From positions 204,316 through 268,315 of the forward strand of contig NW_019775634.1 of assembly GCF_001039355.2 (NCBI RefSeq): a stretch of DNA of 64,000 bases, read 5' to 3'. The notes under the pieces were generated by a model that searched no databases, was not told the DNA's origin, and saw only the letters and a program-made list of their open reading frames with translations. Both the position numbers and the translations under genes were made by a program. Position 1 is the stretch's first letter. Every line of letters starts with the position of its first letter. The DNA comes from Lingula anatina (Eukaryota > Brachiopoda > Lingulata > Lingulida > Lingulidae). Below, piece after piece: positions 14,001 to 25,335 of the stretch.

Positions 14001-16129
14001 CAAATACAGACTGCTATTATAATCATTCATTGCATGTTGTATCAAGCCCATCCCATAATCCTCCCCCAACTCTAACCCTCACATCCTGTTCAAATACGAC
14101 AAGATTTCTGCTCTAGATGTTTTGATTTTTGTTAATTGCTGAGAAAAGTAAGCAGTACTTACCATCAAAATCAATGTACACGGTATCCTTGAGAATGGCA
14201 CCAGAGCCAAAGTCTATGAGCTTCAGCTGCCCAGTCCTGAGATCTACTAAAATATTCTCATCCTTAATGTCTCTGTGAACTACTCCAGCTTTGTGTACGT
14301 TTATCACAGTCTCCACAACTTGTCTCATGAAGTCTTTGCTTAGTTCTTCGCTAAGAGCACCTTTTTCTGTGATGTAGTCAAACAAGTCTTTAACAGGCTC
14401 TGGCCTTTCCATAATAATGATAAAACTATCTGTCCTTTCATAATATTCTATTAGTCTTACAACTCCTGGTATATGTGAAACTTTCCTCATTAAACAGATT
14501 TCCATGGGTAATAATTGTCCATTTAGCTGGAAGAGATAAAAGAAAAATTGTAACTTTGCAGTACAATAGTAAAAAGATAAATCGTTTTACTTTTTTATTC
14601 ACAATGTTTCAGTTTTTTTGCACTAAGATTATGCCTAAGCCAGCGGGGAGTGAACAAGTGCAGTATTCTAACGTTCATATAAGGTATAAAGTCCACTCTT
14701 GTGCAAATAACGGGTACTTCGCACTATCATAGTAAATTTAGTCTTGTGACAATGTTAACAGATATCACTTATTTACACACGGCTCGACATATGGCAGATA
14801 ACCGAAACCACGAGGAAATTAAGGAGTTCCACGAAAAAGTGATCCCGGACGCCGTTTCACATTCAGTCCTTTTATTTACTTCAATTCATTCTTCGAATCA
14901 AGGCACACACCCTCAAAGCCGGGACAAGGAAGAGAAATTTACAATTCATCTCTCAAAACGTAAAAGAAATATTTGGTATGCGGAATGAGTCACACTGGAG
15001 TGAAAGAATGTGCCTGCAAGTCACCGCGGCGTGAGTTAGCGAATTTAGGGGCGGTGCTACTTATAATAAGCAGTAAGCCATTTCCACTCCCAAATAAACG
15101 AGAGCAACATAAATTGTGTTATTCGTGTTTAAAAGACTTTTTTATACTTTCGAAAAATTTAACTGCGCCTTACTTTCACAACCTCCCCACTGAGACGGCA
15201 CGCGAGGTATTTTGTATGTAAATTAAGTCATGGTTATACGCTATAATCCTCAAATGACCTAGCCGCTCTCAATATCAACAGTTTCCCACGAGCCTCTCGA
15301 CTCTTTCCGTTACGAAAGAAATTCATCGTAGTTCCCGCCTAACAAAGAACCAGAATTCTCGTTCAAACTTTCATTGCGCGTTTGTTGTTTGTTTATTTAC
15401 TTTCCAACAAAGGCCTTTCTCATGGCGGGAAACTACCTTAGCACTCAAGATAAACAAAGAGTAAGTAACATGACGCAAATTTCCCAATATATTTCTATCG
15501 CTTTCATATCTCCTACTATTTCCGAAAATCGAACTGTTTTCGCTATAAGCCGAATAGAGAAGTTGGAAATGGTATCTCTTCCGCGTCGCGAGCCAGTTGG
15601 CCGTGTGCCAAAATCGCAGTCTGAGTACTTCTCACCATAGAAAAATCAATGAAAATGCTATTTACCTGTCCCCATTCTGTAACTTTCTGCCTCAAGACGT
15701 GTTTGATTGCCACCTAAAATCAAACAGAAAGAATACTGATAAGCGCATGTTTCTTCAAGTTGTAGCAACGAAATCGATTTTTACCCTGTATAATAATAAT
15801 GGGGCACGTGCACGAAATAGCAATTCATTATGGTGTGAAAACTTACAGGTAATCCGTCTTTTCTCCTTGTTCCAGCGTACACTGTTCCAAAACCTCCACT
15901 TCCTAAAACTGGTCCAACTGTGTATGACTTCTCAAAGGTCTCTCTCTCTTTTCCTGTAACATACAAAGGCACAATGAGCCACTTGATCTAACCAGATTGA
16001 ATACTACTCGATGTTACGAAATCGACTTCAAATAAAATTTTACTCACCAACTTTAGATTCCTTATCCGTATGATGATTTCCATGATGCGGAGAAAATACT
16101 CCTAATATATTGTGCTTCCTACCCAACAT
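9671..16129 (-). CDS. PIM: Pim-family serine/threonine protein kinase, six exons
   Basis: Cytosolic/nuclear Ser/Thr kinase of the Pim family. Exons I assign on the minus strand: 16129-16048, 15953-15847, 15713-15666, 14526-14163, 10621-10445 and 9897-9671. All junctions are GT/AG and the phases agree, giving 334 residues against 311-326 for mammalian Pims. Visible motifs: glycine loop [11 protein letters not shown] near residue 45, VAIK lysine at 67, PMEI glutamate at 88, hinge ERPEP with the Pim-specific proline at 123, HRDIKDEN near 163, DFGSG near 184, and [10 protein letters not shown] in the activation segment. The C-terminal tail after the kinase fold is Ser-rich. Known of the family: Pims are constitutively active and act in survival and growth signalling. 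Which vertebrate Pim is closest cannot be told from the sequence alone. Intron 4 contains a roughly 1 kb duplicated block beside an N. Confidence 0.93.
10996..11048. repeat. TA dinucleotide microsatellite
   Basis: About 26 uninterrupted TA units inside intron 4 of the Pim-type kinase gene. Confidence 0.95.
11654..12665. repeat. Duplicated 1.0 kb block, copy 1 (probable contig overlap)
   Basis: This block ends exactly at the N at 12666 and is repeated immediately after it at 12667-13657. The copies differ by one 21-bp indel (near 12303) and about five substitutions. Copy 2 starts abruptly inside the sequence of copy 1, and copy 1 stops abruptly inside copy 2. That is how two unmerged overlapping contigs or haplotypes look. 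It lies entirely in intron 4 of the Pim-type gene, so the protein is unaffected. Confidence 0.9.
12667..13657. repeat. Duplicated 1.0 kb block, copy 2
   Basis: Second copy of the block at 11654-12665, about 99% identical apart from a 21-bp deletion. It continues into unique intron sequence at 13658, which is the natural continuation of the locus. Confidence 0.9.
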
Positions 16130-16572
16130 GCTGTATTATCCTTATACTGTATGGAGATAGGATAACAAAGACGGTAATCCACAGAGCTGTCGTCCTCGCG
16201 ACTAACTCCAATATTTTGATGTGAAGATTTGAACTACACTACTATACGTACGTTGAGCTGCATTGTTACTGGCAAACCCGCTAAGATTCCTACGCTAGAC
16301 TGCGTGACCTAAGCTGGCCCCCGGCCAGCCTTCTTACAAAACGTACAAAAAGCGCAAAGAAATCGCAAACTAACCTTTTTTCCATTTTTCTAATGTCAAG
16401 ATATTATTCGGAGGTCGTGATTTGATTTTTTGAATTTATATCAGTTTGCTTTTTGAAGCCAGACTGAAGAACTCTTTGGCGGAAGCAGTTTCCGTCTGGT
16501 TGCTGTGTGCTGCGGCAGGCCAGCAGGTACAATGACATTCCAAGCGTGCTGGCATGCGTCCAAAGATTTTCA

Positions 16573-16656
16573 CCAATCACAGCCATGGACACAAAGGATC
16601 CGCCCAATCACGAATTCCTTCGTTTTCTCCATGATGATAGTGACGTGTCGGCCAAT
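16573..16656. promoter_or_regulatory. Cluster of three CCAAT boxes upstream of the Pim-type kinase
   Basis: CCAAT occurs at 16573-16577, 16604-16608 and 16652-16656, each followed by CA or CAG as in NF-Y sites. The cluster lies about 450-530 bp upstream of the Pim-type start codon in a locally GC-richer stretch with no obvious TATA box. NF-Y sites work in either orientation. The transcription start is not visible, so assignment to this gene is inference. Confidence 0.5.
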
Positions 16657-16799
16657 CAGATAAGAGCAAGCCACGCGGGAAGCATAATGAATGGACAGCT
16701 GGCGGGAACTCGGCCCGCCAACATCGATTCTTTGTTCCTACGCAGCACACAACACTCGCATAACCAGTTATGTTTATAAACGTTTGCAGCTAGTTACAC

Positions 16800-18140
16800 A
16801 CACCTGAAATTAACGAAAATCAATCTGTAATGAGTGGTTCTAAGGGAATTTCTAATGATCTTTTATTTTATAAACTTCAGAAGTGATTATTAACATTGTA
16901 TATTTAGTTAACGCTCATGAATAACTTATTACTTGAGATTTTTTCGCTGATTTTGATCATATTCCGCTTATGTCTAGTTTATTGATCAGTAGTGAACTTT
17001 ATTGTGGACTCCCATTTTAAATACCTGCTTCAAAGAATATTTCAAAGTTCAATATTTTTTTTATACTTATCTGTCTTAATCATTTAAAATCTAGTTGAAA
17101 AATGTGTTAAAATTAGTTTTATAACATGAAGTATTAAACAAACAGCAAATTTTTCCCTCTTTTTCTTTTATTAAAGTATGGGCGGGACGGAGTTCATGGG
17201 GATTCTTAATAAATGCCATCTACAAGCCTTCTGTCCGCTAAATGCCCTCTTTATTTTGCTGTAGTTATGCAAGCTGTTTACCGGGCGGTACACATGTAAA
17301 TATAATATTTTGAATTATGCATACAGGTGCAGTTAAATTGTAAAAAGAAAAGTGGCAGACTTCCAAGGCGGTCGTTGCCCATAGTATGTCAAGTATTTTG
17401 AGTTCAATAAAGTACAAAGGTTTCCACAACAAAACAATCAATGAGGCGAAAACGATTGAATAAATGACCGATGTGTGTTTGTAACGACTCCCGCCTCCTG
17501 TTTATTTAGAAATATTTGAGGTACCCTTTTGTCGGCCATGGTCTAGAGTATCAAGTATCCAAAACTCAAAACTTCCATTTATTGCTATCATTTCTGTATT
17601 GCCGCTAGGTGGCAGCAGATGCTGGTCGACCCTGGTCGTATTATGGGAAGGCTATGTAAACAATTTCTTTCCAAAGAAACGTGAATCTGAATCAGCTTAT
17701 CGATGGGAAGAGGAATGTTTTGTTTACTATTTTGCTCGATACCTGTGAATAAGCCGTTACGGCAGTTAATAGCCAACTTTTGAATCATAGTTTGGCGGTG
17801 ACTGGGTGCTGGCTTGCAATATATTTGGCGGAATTATTGAAATTTTATGCTGAGAAAGATAGATTAGATCAAGGAAGAGAGTCAGCGTCTGAATCACGAG
17901 TCACTGGGTTGTTTTGATCGATGGTTTCGCAATAGGTAGTATTTTTGTATTAAGGTGTAAAGTTTAAGTTCTACCGACAGCATGGGGCGGGGCGGGGTGG
18001 GGTGGCCATGATCAAGAGGGTCCGCAACGGTTTTTAACTGTTAAAAATTAAAAAAAACATGATTCACATGCTCAAACCAGTAGATTTGTCAACATGCATG
18101 TGATATTATGGGCACTACTTCGAGCAATCGAAACATACAA
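16800..18140. other. Non-coding stretch
   Basis: Upstream of the Pim-type gene. I see no exon, family motif or structured repeat on either strand, only short open frames. Confidence 0.5.
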
Positions 18141-18151
18141 TTTACAATGGC

Positions 18152-18154
18152 AAA

Positions 18155-18197
<43 letters not shown>
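18152..18197. repeat. AAAT tetranucleotide microsatellite
   Basis: About eleven AAAT units, followed by G-rich and C-rich homopolymer patches up to about 18303. Confidence 0.95.
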
Positions 18198-18899
18198 AAA
18201 CGAATTAAATACAGACCCATAGCCGGGGGGTCGGGGGGGGGGGGAAGGGTCCACTTTATCAGAAAAGGAAAAGGTCCACTTTATCAGAAAAAGACCCCCC
18301 CCCTTTCTTTCAAATGGCTGGCTACAGGCCTGAAATACATGTTGGCGATATATATATTACCTAGGCCTACCATAAAATCGGTATTGTAATGCCGTTCATT
18401 TTGACGGTATTTCACTGGATATAGAGAGGAAAAACGAGTAAAAATGTGCAGAATGCAACCCTAATCGTGTGAAGTTGTCAAATCTGTCGCGCACTAAACT
18501 CACAATGAAAATCGTTTCCAAATAAAAAACGAGCCTCACTTCCAGCCACTCAGGTTTTTTCGCCACTTAAAACTGTATTTTTAGATGTTTATGTTACATT
18601 TGCACCTACAAACAAACAGCTCGCATTTTTTTCATAGAAGGCAATTTTGCAGAGTATAAATATATGCCCAGCAAAGATGTTTGCACAAGTACAGTACAAG
18701 ATAAACTGTCAAAAAACGGACCTTGCCAAGAGGCGGATTTAGTTTCCTGGAGGCGTATTTTGGGAAGGATAGAGCGGACGACAGTGTTATGAGGAGAAGT
18801 AACCCCTTGTAACATTACATTATTCATCGAATGTCATGACAAAGATTACGATAGTCTGTACGGGAGGAATGTGGGGGGGGGGGGGTAGCTTCATAACGG

Positions 18900-19566
18900 C
18901 TTCGTGCATGGGATATTTTCTTTCTTTGGGGAAAGGGGNTTTTTTCTTTCTTTGGGGGAAGGGGATACGCCTTACCAAAAATTCTGTTTCCTTCAAAAGG
19001 CCCGATGCTACATCTTGTCAAAAACGTCAAAAGAACGCATTCAATAATCGCGTGATCTTCGGATTGATTAACGCCCAGTCGTATTTACTACCCTGGGAAA
19101 ATCGTATTTCCATCCCAGAATCAATATTCGATCGAGAATTGCATATGCCTGCTGATTTACAGTAATTACAAATCGACAGAGGCTGACTCTTCTTGTTGTA
19201 AATAGTCTATTTTTATTTCAACATTGTCTTAATCAATGCAGGCCGCCCCGTTGAACTCAAAATACGGCTAAAAACGACCAAGTAGTGGTAGGTGTCATTT
19301 CCACGACTCGACGCTTCACAACTCTTATCTCGATACCTTTAGCTTAATGCCAATATCAATGTATTCATTATTTATTAATTTTATTGTCACAATTGTTACT
19401 CATCTTTTATTACCGACTCTCGATGTTTTAAACATCTATTCGCCTACAGAGCATGACTGTACAGTACGCTGACGGACTTATTCTACCAGTACACACTCCT
19501 ACTCCCCCAATACACCACTTAACGGCATTGATATACACGTTAAGATTATGCGATACCCCCCCCCCC
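18900..19566. repeat. Duplicated 0.65 kb block, copy 1 (probable contig overlap)
   Basis: Starts with CTTCGTGCATGGGATATTTT, is interrupted by an N at 18939, and ends in a poly-C run at the N at 19567. The same sequence restarts directly after that N and runs to the 25-N gap at 20199. The copies are about 98% identical. The stretches on either side of the first N also overlap by about 20 bp. Poly-C runs at the joins are a likely cause of the assembly break. Confidence 0.88.
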
Positions 19567-19567
19567 N

Positions 19568-20198
19568 CTTCGTGCATGGGATATTTTCTTTCTTTGGGGA
19601 AAGGGGAGACACCTTACCAAAAATTCTGTTTCCTTCAAAAGGCCCGATGCTACATCTTGTCAAAAACGTCAAAAGAACGCATTCAATAATCGCGTGATCT
19701 TCGGATTGATTAACGCCTAGTCGTATTTACTACCCTGGGAAAATCGTATTTCCATCCCAGAATCAATATTCGATCGAGAATTGCATATGCCTGCTGATTT
19801 ACAGTAATTACAAATCGACAGAGGCTGACTCTTCTTGTTGTAAATAGTCTATTTTTATTTCAACATTGTCTTAATCAATGCAGGCCGCCCCGTTGAACTC
19901 AAAATACGGCTAAAAACGACCAAGTAGTGGTAGGTGTCATTTCCACGACTCGACACTTCACAACTCTTATCTCGATACCTTTAGCTTAATGCCAATATCA
20001 GTGTATTCATTATTTATTAATTTTATTGTCACAATTGTTACTCATCTTTTATTACCGACTCTCGATGTTTTAAACATCTATTCGCCTACAGAGCACGACT
20101 GTACAGCACGCTGACGGACTTATTCTACCTGTAGGCCCTCCTATTCCCCCAATACACCACTTAACAGCATTGATATACATGTTAAGATTAAGCGATAC
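19568..20198. repeat. Duplicated 0.65 kb block, copy 2
   Basis: Second copy of 18900-19566 with a handful of substitutions. It ends at a 25-N gap, beyond which sequence resumes in a poly-C and CCA-repeat tract. Confidence 0.88.
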
Positions 20199-20223
20199 NN
20201 NNNNNNNNNNNNNNNNNNNNNNN
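20199..20223. other. Assembly gap, 25 N
   Basis: A run of 25 N flanked on the right by poly-C and CCA repeats. Single Ns also occur at 12666, 18939, 19567, 25334, 27140 and 48271. Confidence 0.99.
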
Positions 20224-20259
20224 CCCCCCCCCCCCCACCACCACCACCACCACCAATTC

Positions 20260-22090
20260 TCAAACTAGTGTCAGTCGCAAAAAGAGCATAAACAAATACA
20301 CAACTGGATCGCTCTCTCCACACGTGTTCAGCTGCTTTTACATGTTTATTCCCATCCGTAAGTCAGACGGAGAAAAAATACGAGTTCAATGTCCCTGAGT
20401 TAATGTTATTATCGATCTCGCCGAAACAGATGTCTGTGCATTAAGATGCGTAGAAAGTACTGGATTCTTCCCAGTAAGCTTCGATAAATCATTTCTATTT
20501 TTGATGATATCTGCGTAGTATACTGACGTGTTGTTGCACAATTAGGCCGTTACGGGACTGCTCGCGGCGATACACAGCGGCCAAATCGATATTATTGATG
20601 GAAGTCGCGGAATACTGTTGTGTCTAGAAGGTGGTGGATTGTCTGACCTATGGAATTTCAATGCAATCTCATTTGGATAGTTTTGTAGCAAATGTGTTTA
20701 CCGAACTGAGTATTTTCGAGACATCTCAAGACAAAATTATGTGCGAAAAATCAGTTTTCAGTGGCTATTTATTTTCTCGCTTGACATCTCCTTTACAGTA
20801 GGCCTAAACTGTCACTTTGATTTTTTTTTCGCTTTTAAATATTTACCTATTTTATAGTATATTCATACCTTACGGAAATGAGTATTTTTCTTTAATAATT
20901 AAATTTGAAATTTGAATTTGATGTTTACAAATTTGGTTATAAAACGGCACGAAGCTACCAGCCACAGGCACAGAAGCATGCAGAGCACCGCCGTGCAGCG
21001 CCACCTTTTAACATCTATAAAAACTAAGTTTGTAACTTTAAACTATATATAAATATCATGGGACTATAATTTTTATCCTGCTTCTTTCAGTTCCTGAGAA
21101 TTCATAAAAATAAATCGGCTACAGCAATGTTTAAGAATATGCGTGTACATTAAAAAAGGGCAAACCAGAATAAAGAAGCTACGTTTGTTAAACTTGATGG
21201 AACAAATAGTTGAGGCCTGTAGATAGCAATGTGTTAGAGGTTCTTGGGAGAGACACGATCGCAATTACTTTACAGTATTCTAAAACGCAATGAGCAGAAA
21301 ATTACTGAAATTAAAAATTTTATCAGTGCGTGGACACAGTGCGTGGACACAGTGGCTAAAAACCAACTAAAATTCCACGATAAAAAAGAGGTATACGTTT
21401 TTGAAAATTTTCCTAGGTCAGATACACAATGCCTGCATCTCCCTAAAAGCTACAATTCAGACCTTAAAAACACTTATAAAAATCTCTCATATAAGTATCT
21501 GACGTCGAAAGTTCATTTTTATCATGAAAATGTATAATTGTTGATTTCGTTCACAGTAGTACGTTAGCAGTGCACCATAAGGGAATTTTTTAAAACACCA
21601 ATAAAAAATTCTTTTTTTTAGCAAATAACATCTCTTCATATGAGTTTCAAAATTTCAGATTAAATACATTGTAAACAACACATAGAAATATCATGAATTC
21701 CGTTTTGGTTAGTATGGAAACATCGTCGTTTACCCCAGGAAAATCCCCAAGAAATTTTTTTCTTCATATTATTATTATTGCTGGTGAATGGTTTGTCTCA
21801 TACTACAATTAGTACGCCGTCTCCAAGGAGGTTGAACTCTCAAGTGAATGTATTGGTTCATAAAGCTATATTATGATTAGATTAAATTTTATCATAATCC
21901 CAGAATAACTTGTGTTTTCTTTCCATTCATCCTTTTACATTTATACATCGCTAGAAATTATTCTTTCTAATGACTATAACAAAACAATATATTTTATAGC
22001 TGCAACACAAAATTACAAAAAAATAAATAAAATAAATAAAAAAAATTAAAATTTGACGGTTTATCAGTGGAAAATGCATTAAAAATATTA
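20260..22090. other. Non-coding stretch with one decayed short element
   Basis: No gene recognised. About 21585-21760 contains sequence clearly related to the TTAA-flanked element at 55275-55599. It shares CTCTTCATATGAG near the left and, on the right, a GTATGG(G)AAA ... CCAGGAAAA stretch also seen near 24276. It is an older relative of that element. Confidence 0.5.
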
Positions 22091-22096
22091 TGAGAT

Positions 22097-23182
22097 CTAC
22101 GGTGGGATGCACGGATTCTGTTGCCACCATTGTAGAATATCATCATAATATGTTCTCGAATCGGTATCATTATTAATACTCTTACAGACGTTGCACCATT
22201 CATAATATTCGTCGACGGATGTGACGTTCTCCTTGCTGCGCAAATATCGAATGTATCTGCTATCATCTTTGTCTATTTCTATTAAAAAATTAGCAAGATC
22301 CTTCGGTGTTTTGAACTTCCTTGCGTCTATAAACCAGTCAGGTTTTATACCATAAAATGAGTAGTTGACCCCACTTCGAACAACACTTACAATGTCGTGT
22401 TTTAGAGTCTTAAAATACTTCTCTGTGATGTAATAATTCGCCAGACTATTCTCGAATGAGAGATAGAATTTATAAGTTTCATAGATATGTTTTTCACATG
22501 GCGTATGGGCGGGGCACTTCATTGGACCGCAGGCGCCATATATGTCTACAGGTATGTATCGTTGTAGTTCCTTCACATACTTCTCTCTCTTTCCTGGAGT
22601 GTTACAATTACTTACAAACCAAGCCACTTTCTTACTTTTTAGACTCATAATAGCGGAATAGTTTCTTTTCTTTGTTGTTGTCATCGGTTTCAATTCACTA
22701 TAATTTGCTATGAAATCAGAATCTGCCCTATACGTCATCGTCCAGTTAAAAACTCCTTTCCAGTTCTTTAAATGTTTCAAATCGTAATAGCAAGGGCTTT
22801 CCATCATATTCAGAAGCCACCTCTGGTTTGGAAGTTTAAACTGGGGCCTGTCTCCCAATTCTAAAGCATGGAACGCAATGACATCAGCCTCTTTTAAGCG
22901 AGATCTTTGATCCGTCATTTCGCAAACTACTGGACAGTCTTTTAAACGTTCGAACGGCACAGTTCCCAATGGGTCAAACCCCCAATGATTTAATCCGAAA
23001 AATTTAGTCCAAAATAAAATGACTTTAGGTTTGGTCCCATTATAATATTGTTTTTGTGGTGTTGGAGTCAGCATTGGGATTGGCGGAATAATTTCCAATG
23101 CAAACATAAGTAAAATCAAACTGCAAATTCCGGCAATCAAACCCACTGCAAACACCTTCTTGCGTCCTTGAGCGTCAGCCAT
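22097..23182 (-). CDS. Alpha-1,3-fucosyltransferase-like protein (GT10), copy A
   Basis: Type II Golgi enzyme of glycosyltransferase family 10, expected to move fucose from GDP-fucose to N-acetylglucosamine-containing glycans. The 361-residue frame is uninterrupted. It has a short cytosolic tail, a membrane anchor at about residues 10-31, and a Pro-rich stem. The GT10 core includes QRWLLNMMESP near 120, FNWTMTYRADSDF near 145, and the donor-binding signature KFYLSFENSLANYYITEK at 238-255. The C-terminal Cys motif CNVC is near 330. Sequons include NGT, NWT, NYS and NVT. A splice acceptor (AACAG) lies 9 nt upstream of the ATG, so at least one intron probably lies in the 5' untranslated region. 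The catalytic part is about 95% identical to copy B at 33673. The exact linkage made cannot be read from sequence. Confidence 0.93.
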   Translation of the reverse strand: MADAQGRKKVFAVGLIAGICSLILLMFALEIIPPIPMLTPTPQKQYYNGTKPKVILFWTKFFGLNHWGFDPLGTVPFERLKDCPVVCEMTDQRSRLKEADVIAFHALELGDRPQFKLPNQRWLLNMMESPCYYDLKHLKNWKGVFNWTMTYRADSDFIANYSELKPMTTTKKRNYSAIMSLKSKKVAWFVSNCNTPGKREKYVKELQRYIPVDIYGACGPMKCPAHTPCEKHIYETYKFYLSFENSLANYYITEKYFKTLKHDIVSVVRSGVNYSFYGIKPDWFIDARKFKTPKDLANFLIEIDKDDSRYIRYLRSKENVTSVDEYYEWCNVCKSINNDTDSRTYYDDILQWWQQNPCIPP

Positions 23183-24975
23183 GGGTCACACCTGTTAATA
23201 AAACAAAAGCATTCAAGAATAAAAATAACAAAGAGGCAATAGTTATTGATATCTATTATCTATGTCTTAATTTAAACTTTTTTGTTTGCTTTCTGGACTT
23301 TTTTTATCAAGAGAATGAAGGCGCAAGAGACCCCAAATCGTTATTTATACAGAAAGCATAAAGGAATGTCTAGTAACAGTTAGCGAGTTTCGGACGAGCA
23401 AAGACAAAACTGCATTTTGAACTGCATTCAGGTTTGAAACAGTAACTCTACTATTTAACACTTACTAATAACAGCTGTAAGCACACTGCGACTGACCACA
23501 TACAGGCGGTTGAATGCCACTTTAAAATGACAACAAGGGAAACATTCAATCTAATTTGTGCTATGAATGAAAATCAAATATAGTATCAAATAGCTAGCAA
23601 GTGAGGGATTCTGAACAGAAGGAAAATGGTCTAATTTTTCAACCAAAAAACATGCCAAGTGTTATCGCCTGTTGTCTTTCTCAGTGACAATGACAAAGGT
23701 AGAATAGTTTTGACCATAATATAAGCGAACTGAATAAAAGATTGATTTGAAGTAAAATTTTGCCACAAAACCCGAATAGATGTCACCATACAGTTCTAAA
23801 TAGCATAACGTATAGAAATACAAATCGCCAGCGTCTCATATTTTCCGAAAATTGATGATTGAACGGATATTTATGTTTCTTTCTTAGATATTAATAACCC
23901 TCTGTCGTTTTCGGCAACTCATTTGAATAACTGCGCTAGACATTTCTACTTCAGTTTGGCGGCCTTTTATGAACTGAAGGGACAGATAAATAGGTCAATT
24001 CAGTATACGACCAGTTATTTATAGAAGGTGCAGTTTTTAAACACTTTTATGGCCGATTGAGTGATAAATTCAGTTTATCCCTTTGAACGTCGACTTAACT
24101 CTTGTCGTAAAAGAAACTAATACAAGTGGTTTATACGTACTTTGACCGCGAGATAGTGAATTGTCGGTAATAGCTACCCTCAGTAATAATCTCCTTTTAC
24201 AAAAGCCAAACTCTTTGTTAAAAAAAACTCAATCAACTAAGTTTAAATGTTGGAACAAATACATTAACTATTGGTATGTATGGGAAAGTTGTCGTTTAAC
24301 CCAGGAAAATGTGCTTTATGCTACTTTTCCTACCAAAATGAATAGAAGCAACGTGCCTTTTTTTTAGTTCTTCAGTGAGAGCGACCCGTGGCGTTCAAAT
24401 CTTGCTCAAATCTAGACTGTGTGTCACAGATTGATTTATTTGGTCTGAGTCCGACAACCCGGTCACGGTTACGGAGCGTTGTTGTGCTCATATCGCTGTA
24501 ACAAAATCCACGTAGTTCAAAGTCGTCTGGTGGATTGTCACGCTGTATCCGAAAATATACTAACCACAATACTCCGACTAACCCTAAGCTTTTCAATCAT
24601 ATGGAACCCCGGACTTCGATTCCTAGGACTGCCATTCTTGTCACACCAGCTCAAAATCTTCAGACAAAGACATTCCCTTTAAACCGCCGAGCAACGAAAG
24701 AACACTGCCAATTATAGAGTAACAATGAAAAAGGGAACCCTTTCTATTCACCCAATCTTCAGATCCAAACGACAGCATACAAATAATGAACGCCTCTCAC
24801 ATATGCCTCCCTACGCGTCGTCCCTGCGGGGGACAGTCATCAAATCTCGGCTCCATTCGACCGGAGGCGGACAGACCATTACAGGATTTAGCGGTCTTCC
24901 TTTCATGTAGGGTCTGCCATATCTGAGCCTTAGACCAGTTAGTCCTCGGATCTTTCATTCTGAATGGGGCCTAAG

Positions 24976-25108
24976 TAACAGATCCACGGATCAAATAGGA
25001 CCGATCCACTTGAATGCTTGTTGCCTAATCCCTGCAGGAAATGTATTCAATGTCTAATCCTGAATTAAGGGGCAAGTAGGTCGCCATATTTGATCTGCGG
25101 ATCTGTTA
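24976..25108. mobile_element. Short palindromic element, TAACAGATCC termini, copy 1
   Basis: About 133 bp with inverted ends TAACAGATCCACGGATCAAA and, at the other end, the reverse complement of a closely similar sequence. It is non-coding. A second direct-oriented relative starts 38 bp further on at 25147, and both recur in the duplicated block near 26390-26530 and 26563-26700. It looks like a MITE or foldback family; the superfamily is unknown because target-site duplications are unclear. Confidence 0.65.
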
Positions 25109-25146
25109 GTCCTCTGTTCTAAATGCGCTCATTCAGAAGGACATAC

Positions 25147-25275
25147 TAACAGATCCACGCATCAAATATGGCCGACCCACTTGAATGCTTGTTGCGTAAT
25201 CCCCGCGGGGAATCTATTCAGTGTCTACTTGGCAAGCTTTTTAGTGGGTCGCCAAATTTGATCCGCGGACCTGTT
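25147..25275. mobile_element. Short palindromic element, TAACAGATCC termini, copy 2
   Basis: Same family and orientation as the element at 24976. The inverted arms share roughly 35 bp with few mismatches around a centre containing CCCCGCGGGG. The right end is shortened relative to the counterpart near 26700. Confidence 0.6.
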
Positions 25276-25335
25276 CTGAATGCGCTCTATGATACACGGC
25301 AGCGCATGAAACTAGGGCTCTATTTCCATAGATNT

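Larger units (their letters stand above)
23940..25333. repeat. Duplicated 1.4 kb block, copy 1 (probable haplotype/contig overlap)
   Basis: Ends at the N at 25334, after which the same sequence restarts (25336-26762). The copies are closely matching but structurally different: copy 1 has about 200 bp (near 24460-24655) absent from copy 2, while copy 2 carries a 205-bp TAA-flanked element absent from copy 1. The N falls inside another copy of that same element family, which explains the contig break. Alternative haplotypes with insertion polymorphisms are the simplest reading. Confidence 0.82.

Noticed and set aside
16507-16779. 90-codon open frame overlapping the CCAAT cluster
   Set aside because: Divergent to the kinase gene and GC-richer, but without recognisable domain; more likely promoter sequence that happens to be open.
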